A DNA stretch of 64,000 nt from the IMG/VR virus record IMGVR_UViG_3300024346_006511, positions 62,001 through 126,000 of that record. One strand, given 5' to 3'. The stretch's first letter is position 1. Each line of letters starts with the position of its first letter. This DNA is from a virus. The position numbers and the translations under genes are program-made. The notes under the pieces are model-generated. The model did no database searches, was not told where the DNA came from, and saw only the letters and a program-made list of their open reading frames with translations. Below are positions 57,266 through 64,000 of the stretch, one piece after another.

Positions 57266-58028
57266 GTCTAAAAATTGTTAATCCGGTTGAACTTGGTTTT
57301 GTATTTAATATCCCATGGTTATGAAAGTCGAATCTTTGCCATTCATCAGATATTTCACTTATAAACTTAGAAGGTCCGTTTGCAAACTCTTCATGATTGT
57401 TTAGATCAGATACATCCTTAGTAACGATGTGTTTATTAGCGTATCTTATATCTGTATCGTGAATTGATATAATACCATTAGGGTTTAAAAGTTTACTGTA
57501 TAAGGTAAAGTCTTGTTTAACATTCTCATATGAATGTCCTGCGTCGATATGAAGGTAATCTATCTTAATATCCTCTTTGACAAAAAAATCATAATAAGCT
57601 TTTTCTGTTGTATCGTTAACTATTCTAGGGTGAAATATTTTTCTTAAGAAAGAGTCTTCTTTTAACCAATCTACTTCTCCTCCTATGCCGTTGGCAGCAT
57701 CTACAATAAATGTAGCTCCAATATCTCCCCAACTAAAGTCTGGTTTACCTTCGAAAATGCCTTGCTCATGTAAATCTATTCTTGCTTGAGTCATTATACG
57801 GGGAATAAATCCAGCACCAGAACCTAAACATACGCAGTTCTTAGCTCTCATATTTTGAATCATAGCATAAATAAGTAACCCATCTCCTAAGTGATAGTCT
57901 GTAGCACCGTGGGTCCATCTATACTTTACAGCATCATGTTCTATAATAATTTTACCGTTCTGATCTTGTTTATAAACTTGATTGTTGGTAATTTTATCAA
58001 ATACAAAATTTTTATCTACTATACTCAT
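57258..58028 (-). CDS. Class I SAM-dependent methyltransferase
   Basis: A Rossmann-fold methyltransferase of 256 aa (Methyltransf_24-like). The SAM-binding loop is CVCLGSGAGFIPR, the Asp-containing motif is YLHIDAGHSYENVKQDF, and GIISIHDTDIRY follows. Proteins of this type methylate sugars or small molecules in glycan clusters. It probably O-methylates the phage-made glycan. It overlaps the GT8-like gene by 4 nt. No transmembrane segment. Confidence 0.83.
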   Translation of the reverse strand: MSIVDKNFVFDKITNNQVYKQDQNGKIIIEHDAVKYRWTHGATDYHLGDGLLIYAMIQNMRAKNCVCLGSGAGFIPRIMTQARIDLHEQGIFEGKPDFSWGDIGATFIVDAANGIGGEVDWLKEDSFLRKIFHPRIVNDTTEKAYYDFFVKEDIKIDYLHIDAGHSYENVKQDFTLYSKLLNPNGIISIHDTDIRYANKHIVTKDVSDLNNHEEFANGPSKFISEISDEWQRFDFHNHGILNTKPSSTGLTIFRRA

Positions 58029-58885
58029 TTCTTTGTTAAACTGCTTAGATCTATAAATTTATGAAAATTAATGCAATTACGCAACATTTCTATTTCTACA
58101 TCGTAGGGATGGTCAGGAGAATTAGTTTTATACCATTTTTTTAATGGACCATAATGTCTAAACCATTGCCATGAATCTTCAATAGTCCATATACCGTCTG
58201 AGTTAACATTGCTCCATTTCCAATTATTGCAGTCCCATTCTGTAGAGATTACAGCTCTATGTTCTACTTTATTTTTTACTAGTAAGTGTTTTAAGAGTAG
58301 CTGTTCTGCAAATATTAAGTACCTAGAATTAGGTGCTTTTAAAACAGTAAATTCTTCCATTAACTTAAGACTTAAGTTTGCGTATTCTTGAGTAAATACT
58401 GGATCTGGAAGATATAAGAAAGAGACGTTAACAGACTCAGTTTTCCATCTTGGCTTATAAGATAGTCCTCTAATTAAAGGATCAAGTGAAGTAGGGTAAT
58501 AACCTCTACCGAATTCTCTATTAGAAAATAAAACTTGATCTTTTACTATGTTGTGTTTGAAAGGCTTGAATACTAACGTGTCGCAGTCCATTATAATAAC
58601 TGGTTCAGTCTGTAAAGCTAATACTTGAAGTTTAGAACTAGCCCAGAAATTAGTCTTATCAATAGGTCTGTCGTTGAAGTCAATGATTTCTATATTATCG
58701 TATAGAGATTGAACTCCAAGTTCTGTTATGAGTGAATGAGTTAATTCATCACAATATAACCATGTATCATCTTCAGGATGATTTCGTTTCCATAAACTTA
58801 CTGAGGCCAGCATTAGTAAGGTGTTAAACTTACTGTAATCTTCTCTCTGTTTATTTATGTTTTCATAAACCCATATTATTTTCAA
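58025..58885 (-). CDS. GT-A glycosyltransferase, GT8-like, 286 aa
   Basis: The DxD motif is in EPVIIMDCDTLVFKPFKHN (about residues 93-111), preceded by LASVSLWKRNHPEDDTWLYCDEL, which is typical of retaining GT-A (GT8-like or DUF6734-type) enzymes. The C-terminal part has an aromatic WTIEDSWQWFRHYGPLKKW segment. It begins the glycan operon from its upstream end, next to virion genes, and probably acts on an acceptor provided by the phage. Confidence 0.75.
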   Translation of the reverse strand: MKIIWVYENINKQREDYSKFNTLLMLASVSLWKRNHPEDDTWLYCDELTHSLITELGVQSLYDNIEIIDFNDRPIDKTNFWASSKLQVLALQTEPVIIMDCDTLVFKPFKHNIVKDQVLFSNREFGRGYYPTSLDPLIRGLSYKPRWKTESVNVSFLYLPDPVFTQEYANLSLKLMEEFTVLKAPNSRYLIFAEQLLLKHLLVKNKVEHRAVISTEWDCNNWKWSNVNSDGIWTIEDSWQWFRHYGPLKKWYKTNSPDHPYDVEIEMLRNCINFHKFIDLSSLTKK

Positions 58886-58907
58886 ATTAAAACCTTTTTA
58901 GTTATTT

Positions 58908-59387
58908 TTATGGTGATACGTGTGTAGTTGTAAAGTAAGCGTAGAAAGTAGTAACGCTATCATGTGCAGAAGATGTTAGGGATATAGTACCTGTTGTAGT
59001 ACCTGCTCCGGTAGTACTTAATGCAGTTCCTCCTCCTTCTGAAGCATCTCTAAAAGAATGGAATGTATAAGGGTATGTAGCTGTTGCAGTTAAAGTAACA
59101 GATGATATAGTATTATAGTTAACGTTTAGTAACGTATGTGTAGTAAAAGCTGCTTGAGAATATCCTGCAGTTACAGCAACTGTTCCTCCTGTTTCAGATA
59201 CTACGTTTCCGTATAGAAATTTATTTCCTCGAAGTTCAGATACTGAGTGTGGAGCAGTATCTGCTGGTTCTAATCCTGTCATAACAGTCGTTAAGCTTAT
59301 ATTGCTGTTGCTGCTATATGCATTAGACCAGGCATCAAATGAATTAAATGATACGGGTAAATTACTTGCATAGTTGTATACTGCCAT
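58908..59387 (-). CDS. Putative virion protein with InlB-like repeat domain, 159 aa
   Basis: The C-terminal half (SVTLTATATYPYTFHSFRDA through SLTSSAHDSVTTFYAYF) has the same strand pattern as the C-terminus of the protein at 13461-14000. The N-terminal half is Ser/Thr/Asn-rich (VYNYASNLPVSFNSFDAWS). Both would be adhesive or decoration proteins. It begins at the edge of the fibre gene group and is 5 nt from the next gene, so it is probably expressed with the fibre. Confidence 0.6.
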   Translation of the reverse strand: MAVYNYASNLPVSFNSFDAWSNAYSSNSNISLTTVMTGLEPADTAPHSVSELRGNKFLYGNVVSETGGTVAVTAGYSQAAFTTHTLLNVNYNTISSVTLTATATYPYTFHSFRDASEGGGTALSTTGAGTTTGTISLTSSAHDSVTTFYAYFTTTHVSP

Positions 59388-59391
59388 CTTA

Positions 59392-59940
59392 TTATATTTT
59401 TTCTATTTTATCTATAGGAAACAATTCTGACAACTTATTTTTAATAATTCCATATGCATATTCATATAAATTATTTAGGACCTGAGTATTTATTACTTCT
59501 TTTTTCTCTTTATAAGAACCTGTTTTTACTTCTTTTACTACTAGCTCATCCCTGTACTTTGTTACTTCGTCTCCGTTAGAGTCGAAACTTACATAAGGAA
59601 TTTGCTCTATAACTTCCTTCTGTTCATAAGTAGGAAATTCTATCTCTTCTATCTCAGCTAATGAAGCTTTAAATAGAATTGGTATACTAACTTCAACACC
59701 TTCACTCTCAGGTGAATCGTAGTATAAAACATCTGCAGGAACTAATCCTTCAGCATTTTTTAAGGGCTCATCTAAATACTTTCTATTGAACGCATGAGCT
59801 TTATCTATATTTAACCAAGTCGTAGTAGTTAATACTAACTCACTAGTTACTTTATTGAAGCGGTAGTTATCAATTCTAACATATGCTTCTTGTGTTGGAC
59901 CGGATCCCGTTTCGAGATCTATATTTAATCTAAAACCCAT
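59392..59940 (-). CDS. Hypothetical virion-region protein, 182 aa
   Basis: An acidic, mixed alpha/beta protein beginning MGFRLNIDLETGSGPTQEAY. A YVRIDNYRFNKVTSELVLTT segment has the strand-turn pattern common in tail fibre or adaptor-associated proteins. Its C-terminal half is helical and charged (YEQKEVIEQIPYV, LYEYAYGIIKNKLSEL). Located between a decoration-type protein and the large fibre, it may be a fibre attachment or chaperone protein. No motif confirms this. Confidence 0.55.
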   Translation of the reverse strand: MGFRLNIDLETGSGPTQEAYVRIDNYRFNKVTSELVLTTTTWLNIDKAHAFNRKYLDEPLKNAEGLVPADVLYYDSPESEGVEVSIPILFKASLAEIEEIEFPTYEQKEVIEQIPYVSFDSNGDEVTKYRDELVVKEVKTGSYKEKKEVINTQVLNNLYEYAYGIIKNKLSELFPIDKIEKI

Positions 59941-59953
59941 TCTTTTATTTATT

Positions 59954-62900
59954 TTAACAGTTGCATTTATTTTCTAACTTATCTACTTTAGCAGATAATT
60001 CTTTTACTGCTTCTATTAGTACTGCATTTAATTTAATATAATCAACTGCTAAGTATCCATTATCTCTTTCATGAACTAGTTCTGGATACTGTGCTTGCAG
60101 CTCTTGTGCTTTTACTCCAATATCATGTCCTGTCTTACTAACAACGTCTTCGATTCCGTCTTTCCAATCAAATTCGTATCCTCCGATTGCATTTACTTTA
60201 TCTAAAGCCCCTGTTAGTGGTGCAAAGTTTTCTTTTAATCTTTCATCAGAAGAATAGTATGCTGTAATATCTCCTGCTGCTCTAATCTCACCTGCTGTAG
60301 AAGACGCTCCTGTTCCTATACCTAAAGCGTTAAACTGTACATTGTCGTCTGTATCAATAGATAAACTTCCTCTTGATTGATCTCCTGTGTTTGTTCCTGA
60401 GTTTGTTCCGGTTATGTCACTGGTTAATGCTATAGTACCCTCTGCTAGAGGAAGTGTCCAAGCATAGCTAGTATTCCCAGTAGTTGGGAAGTTTAAAGTT
60501 CCTGCTCCAGTACCACCAGTAAATACACGAAGTCGATCATTTGATGAATCGATTTCTATCAGAGCCATGTTTGTTGACTGAGCTGTTATTATACCGTTAG
60601 GATTTAGTGAAGCATTTGATTCATTTGGCGATACTCCTGCTCCAGTCCTTACGATAGCAGTTCCTGTTAACATACCAGAAAACGTATCTGCTTGATCACT
60701 TCTTAGGAACGATGTACTGTCAACACCATCAAGCTTTTCAGAATCTGCTGCTTTACCGGAAGTTGTTAAGTATCCACTTAAATCTTGATCTGCAGTTGCA
60801 TTCTCTTCAATACCATCTAATTTACCATGGTCTGCATCTGTAAATACATTTGAATCATCTGCTGCCTCAACTGCTGCTCTAACTTCTGCGTCACTTAATT
60901 GTGTATTGGTTGTAGTATCTGGTGATGTGATAGTTACTATGTAAGGACTTGCAGATGTTCCAGTTCCTGTTGTGTTTGTTCCTAATGTACCTGTTGCTGC
61001 TACAAACTTAATAAACTTGCCTTGACCGATTGTTACATCATCATTATCATCATCTCTTAAACTCCAAGTAGTAAGTTGGTTTGTATTTGTATCTGTGTTT
61101 GTAGTATAAGATGGAGTTCTGTATACACCGTCATGAGCTAAGAAGGTTCCTGCTGAACCAGCTGCTGGTACAAAGTTACTGTTACCTGTACCTACTAAGG
61201 TTCTAATATCTGCTGCTGTTTGATCTGCAGTTGCATTCTCTTCAATTCCATCTAACTTAGTCTTATCACCGTTACCAAAAGCTCCTTCACTTGGTTGAAC
61301 TTGATAAGAACTTAAATCTTGATCTCCGGTTGCTCCTGCTTCTATATTATCTAACTTAGTCTTATCACCGTTAACGAAAGCACCTTCACTTGGTTGTAAT
61401 TGGTATGCACTAAGATCTTGATCTGCTGTTGCATTAGCTTCAATACCTGTTAGTTTAGTATGATCGGTTGCTGACATTACACCAGAAACACTATCTGTAG
61501 CTACTGGTATTACTGCGTTAGTACCGTCTGAAGATGTAATTGTTCTAGCACCTGTTGTACCAGTTATACCTAAATTTGTTGTAACGTTCTCTGTTACAGT
61601 AACAACACCTGTACCACCGTTAACGCTTGTTACAGCATCGGTTGGAGTTGCTAATAACGTATAGTCTGCCATAGTTCCAGCAGTACCACCGTTATGCATA
61701 TATGTTTTATTCTCATCAGATCTAACAACAACGTCACCTTCTTGTGCTGTTAATGCTAAATGAGCTGTTTGATTGGCTGCTGTCTGTACAGTTGTTAATG
61801 CTGTAGCTGCCATATTAGATACCGGTAAGGTACCTGTTACATCAGTTGATAAGTTAATTGCATTTCTAGTAAGAACCTGTCCTGATAATGTTACATAGTC
61901 TAATGAACCTCCTAAGGATACATCTGTTGAGTTATCAGTACCAGCTGCATCTACTCCTATATTACTTCTTATAGTTCCTTTATTACTATTAGATATACTT
62001 GTTGATGCTACTACTGCTGCAACGATTTCTGCATTAGATTGATCTGCTGTTGCATTAGCTTCTATACCATCTAATTTAGTTTTGTCTCCATTAGCAAAAG
62101 CTCCTTCTGAAGGTTGTACCTGGTAAGAACTTAAATCCTGATCTGCAGTTGCTCCTGCTTCTATATTATCTAATTTAGTTTTATCACCATTAACAAAAGC
62201 ACCTTCACTTGGCTGAACTTGGTATGAACTTAAATCTTGATCTGCTGTTGCACCTGTTTCAATACCGTCTAACTTAGTTTTATCACCGTTAGCAAAAGCT
62301 CCTTCTGAAGGTTTTAATTGATATGAAGTTAAATCTTGATCTGCTGTTGCACCTGTTTCAATACCGTCTAATTTATCAAACATTTCGTCTGACATAATAC
62401 CCCAGTTATCTGTAGTAGCTAAAGTTAATGCTACATTAGTACCGTCTGAGGAATTAATTGAGAATCCAGTTCCACTTACTGTTTTAGATAAGTTAGTAGT
62501 TACGTTAGATACTTTTGCGGTGTTTGCATCAATTTCATCGAATAAACCTGGTGATAAAAGACCAGATGCACTTGTTGTAGCGATTGGAATAACAGCATTA
62601 GTACCGTCAGATGAAACAATTGTTCTAGCACCTGTTGTACCAGTTATAGATAAATTTGTAGTTACGTTGTGATTAACATCCGTTTCTTTAGCGTTGTTAA
62701 GAACGTGTTCGTCAAATATTGCTTTAGACATTACACCCGATACGCTTGTTGTAGCGATTGGAATAACAGCATCAGTACCATCTGAAGAAACTATTGTTCT
62801 AGCTCCAGTTGTGCCTGTAATACTTAAATTTGTTGTAACGTTAGTTACCTTATCGTTGTTGTCTGAGATATTACCAATTTCTGTAGAACTAATAGTTCTA

Positions 62901-63511
62901 GTATTTCCTGCGAGTGCAGTAGTATTGGTTGATCCTAATTGTAAAGTCGTTACTGAACCTCCTAATGAGATGGCTGAACCATCTATTGATATAGAAGAGT
63001 TTGTTAGTTGATCGTTTGCTAAACCGGTAACTTGATCTGACCCTGAGAATATAGTAGGTAGATTAGTAAGGTTAGGGAAACTATATGTTGAGTTACTTGA
63101 AAGGTTTACGCTAGATAACGTAGCGTCAGTATTCAATACTGCTAAGCTTCCTAGTCCAAGGGAAGTTCTAACTGTATTTCCGCTCTCTAAAACAAATGAA
63201 GATCCTGCTCCAACAATGAATGTACTGTCAGTAGGATTTAAATTTGATATGTCATTTAAGTTTTCGTGATAAGCCTGTACGTCTGTACCGATTACTGATC
63301 CGATTTGTGCTCTTGCTTGTGCAGATGAACCGGAAACTAATCCGTTTGGTCTATTTAGTATGTTTGCATACTCTACACTGTCTGCTGTTAAGCCGGTAAA
63401 ATTACCGACTCCTGTGAATGAACCAGAAAATGAACCTGTAAATGCCGAGTCAGAGACTCCTGATCCGGATTGGAAGGTTAAATTTGATACTTTAGGACTA
63501 TCTATTCTCAT
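59954..63511 (-). CDS. Large tail fibre with C-terminal S74 autoprotease/chaperone
   Basis: At 1185 aa it is the largest fibre in the window. The C-terminal ~100 residues are the Peptidase S74 intramolecular chaperone: SSDERLKENFAPLTG with the self-cleaving Ser-Asp start, GYEFDWKDGIED, GHDIGVKAQELQAQYPELV, NGYLAVDYIKLNAVLIEAVK and a C-terminal Cys-rich end (ENKCNC). The body is built of tandem units of about 33 residues, such as LDGIEANATADQDLSSYQVQ, and TTNLSITGTTGARTI units, which fold into a trimeric beta-helix. The chaperone is released after assembly. It probably binds a host surface glycan. Confidence 0.9.
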   Translation of the reverse strand: MRIDSPKVSNLTFQSGSGVSDSAFTGSFSGSFTGVGNFTGLTADSVEYANILNRPNGLVSGSSAQARAQIGSVIGTDVQAYHENLNDISNLNPTDSTFIVGAGSSFVLESGNTVRTSLGLGSLAVLNTDATLSSVNLSSNSTYSFPNLTNLPTIFSGSDQVTGLANDQLTNSSISIDGSAISLGGSVTTLQLGSTNTTALAGNTRTISSTEIGNISDNNDKVTNVTTNLSITGTTGARTIVSSDGTDAVIPIATTSVSGVMSKAIFDEHVLNNAKETDVNHNVTTNLSITGTTGARTIVSSDGTNAVIPIATTSASGLLSPGLFDEIDANTAKVSNVTTNLSKTVSGTGFSINSSDGTNVALTLATTDNWGIMSDEMFDKLDGIETGATADQDLTSYQLKPSEGAFANGDKTKLDGIETGATADQDLSSYQVQPSEGAFVNGDKTKLDNIEAGATADQDLSSYQVQPSEGAFANGDKTKLDGIEANATADQSNAEIVAAVVASTSISNSNKGTIRSNIGVDAAGTDNSTDVSLGGSLDYVTLSGQVLTRNAINLSTDVTGTLPVSNMAATALTTVQTAANQTAHLALTAQEGDVVVRSDENKTYMHNGGTAGTMADYTLLATPTDAVTSVNGGTGVVTVTENVTTNLGITGTTGARTITSSDGTNAVIPVATDSVSGVMSATDHTKLTGIEANATADQDLSAYQLQPSEGAFVNGDKTKLDNIEAGATGDQDLSSYQVQPSEGAFGNGDKTKLDGIEENATADQTAADIRTLVGTGNSNFVPAAGSAGTFLAHDGVYRTPSYTTNTDTNTNQLTTWSLRDDDNDDVTIGQGKFIKFVAATGTLGTNTTGTGTSASPYIVTITSPDTTTNTQLSDAEVRAAVEAADDSNVFTDADHGKLDGIEENATADQDLSGYLTTSGKAADSEKLDGVDSTSFLRSDQADTFSGMLTGTAIVRTGAGVSPNESNASLNPNGIITAQSTNMALIEIDSSNDRLRVFTGGTGAGTLNFPTTGNTSYAWTLPLAEGTIALTSDITGTNSGTNTGDQSRGSLSIDTDDNVQFNALGIGTGASSTAGEIRAAGDITAYYSSDERLKENFAPLTGALDKVNAIGGYEFDWKDGIEDVVSKTGHDIGVKAQELQAQYPELVHERDNGYLAVDYIKLNAVLIEAVKELSAKVDKLENKCNC
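61218..61455 (-). repeat. Fibre repeat array, two units of about 99 nt
   Basis: Two successive units encode the 33-residue pattern LDNIEAGATGDQDLSSYQVQ, then PSEGAFGNGDKTK. They match the three-unit array at 62037-62375. The repeats are coding, in frame and belong to the trimeric fibre body. Confidence 0.8.
62037..62375 (-). repeat. Fibre repeat array, three units of about 99 nt
   Basis: Three in-frame units with LDGIETGATADQDLTSYQLK and variants. Unit-to-unit DNA identity is high enough to allow unequal crossover, so fibre length may vary between relatives. Confidence 0.8.
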
Positions 63512-63539
63512 TACTTTATTTTATTTGAGTTATCTTATT

Positions 63540-63547
63540 TATAAATA
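63540..63547 (-). promoter_or_regulatory. Putative late promoter motif TATTTATA (fibre gene)
   Basis: The minus strand reads ATATTTATA, ending 28 nt before the large fibre ATG at 63511. The spacing is close to the 29 nt seen at three other virion genes. Confidence 0.5.
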
Positions 63548-63548
63548 T

Positions 63549-63878
63549 CTACTTTTTTACAACAACCGTTCCACTAAATTCATCAGAAAATAGTACTCTG
63601 GTTCTAGAAGAACTGATTGATATTATATCTTTTGGGATAACCTGATATCCGTTAGCATCATATACCTGTACTATAGGATATGGCTCGGATAAATTATGAT
63701 CTATATTATATGAAAGGGAACCTCCAACTACAGATTTAGTGAAGGTTGATGGTATGCTTAAATTGCTTAAAGAAGAACCGTCTCCACTAAAAGCGTTAGC
63801 AGCGACTGTACCTATTACAGTAAGAGAATTTAGGTTAGCGTCAGAACCGCTAGTTATTAGTTTTTTCCAATTTGGCAT
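63549..63878 (-). CDS. Short tail-fibre-like/virion protein, 109 aa
   Basis: The N-terminus PNWKKLITSGSDANLNSLTVIG resembles the opening of phage tail-fibre and collar proteins (NWKxLITSGSxAxLxxLxVxG). A GDGSSLSNLSIP stretch follows, of a type seen as a connecting motif in the repeats of large fibres. The C-terminal PIVQVYDANGYQVIPKDI segment resembles a receptor-binding or trimerising tip. It is encoded just before the fibre, so it is probably a tail-associated protein. Confidence 0.65.
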   Translation of the reverse strand: MPNWKKLITSGSDANLNSLTVIGTVAANAFSGDGSSLSNLSIPSTFTKSVVGGSLSYNIDHNLSEPYPIVQVYDANGYQVIPKDIISISSSRTRVLFSDEFSGTVVVKK

Positions 63879-63945
63879 GTTACTTATATTACGGTTGGTA
63901 ACTCTTTCGAGCCCACTTCCTATTAAGGCCTATAATAGCTTTAAA

Positions 63946-63953
63946 TATAAATA
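63946..63953 (-). promoter_or_regulatory. Putative late promoter motif TATTTATA
   Basis: The minus strand reads ATATTTATA, ending 67 nt before the ATG at 63878. The 5' region (63879-64000) shows no confident gene, though a short reading frame may continue beyond the window. Confidence 0.45.
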
Positions 63954-64000
63954 TCGGTAAAAAAAGTTAAATAAGCAACTACTTTTTAAGTAAATTGGAA

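Noticed and set aside
61218-62375. Regularly spaced repeats resembling a CRISPR array
   Set aside because: Units are in frame with the fibre gene, encode a repetitive protein and have no unique spacers.
9173-63953. T4 late promoters (TATAAATA) driving plus-strand transcription
   Set aside because: All accepted genes downstream on the plus strand are absent; the motif consistently sits upstream of minus-strand starts, so it is read as TATTTATA.
63879-64000. Start of another gene at the right edge
   Set aside because: The final 120 nt contain a late-type motif and stops in several frames; only a few codons of a possible upstream gene end can be seen, too little to support a call.

Overview
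The window is a 64 kb piece of a low-GC, tailed double-stranded DNA phage genome with a contractile tail (a myovirus of the wider T4-like group). It carries a T4-type tail sheath, tail tube, baseplate LysM protein, UvsX recombinase, gp32-like single-strand binding protein, gp41-like helicase and RNase H/FEN-like nuclease. Every gene I accept lies on the minus strand. Most genes overlap by 1-30 nt or abut. Clear Shine-Dalgarno sequences are rare and starts are preceded by A-rich leaders. The single tRNA does not encode CCA. These points, the radical-subunit type of the ribonucleotide reductase and the 7-deazaguanine genes fit a marine phage of Bacteroidota/Flavobacteriia, but the host is an inference. 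Capsid, portal and terminase genes are not in the window.

Region 1 (1-12.7 kb) is a nucleotide and DNA-modification region. It encodes FolE, QueD, QueE, QueC and QueF, that is the route from GTP to preQ1. It also has a transglycosylase-like protein (DpdA candidate) directly upstream of a formyltransferase-fold protein (DpdN candidate). Together they predict guanines in phage DNA replaced by a 7-deazaguanine, possibly (formylamino)methyl-7-deazaguanine. A ferredoxin sits next to QueE and a purine-type phosphoribosyltransferase lies close by. The same region has a fibre-like repeat protein, a NodU-type carbamoyltransferase with a tiny partner peptide, a sulfotransferase and tRNA-Ala.

Region 2 (12.7-23.4 kb) is DNA precursor synthesis and replication: thioredoxin, NrdA, NrdB, DnaB-like helicase, a nucleotidyltransferase, FEN/RNase H, UvsX, gp32 and a very short family A DNA polymerase. 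Region 3 (23.4-35.4 kb) is the tail: baseplate/hub proteins, LysM protein, tape measure, a gp26-like chaperone with a strong +1/-2 programmed-frameshift candidate, tube and sheath. Region 4 (35.5-58.9 kb) is an unusually large sugar and glycan cassette of about 20 genes between the sheath and the fibres. It holds nucleotide-sugar dehydrogenase and epimerases, an amidinotransferase, a half-length aminotransferase, three paralogous glycosyltransferase-like proteins, two GT7-LamG fusions, three radical SAM proteins and two SGNH esterases. Region 5 (58.9-64 kb) holds tail fibre and virion proteins, including a 1185-residue fibre with an S74 autoprotease/chaperone tail.

Two promoter-like motifs divide the genome by class. 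TATTTATA (gene direction), preceded by C or A, occurs 12 times that I found, always just upstream of minus-strand genes and mostly virion genes. CTTATATT lies upstream of metabolic and replication genes.
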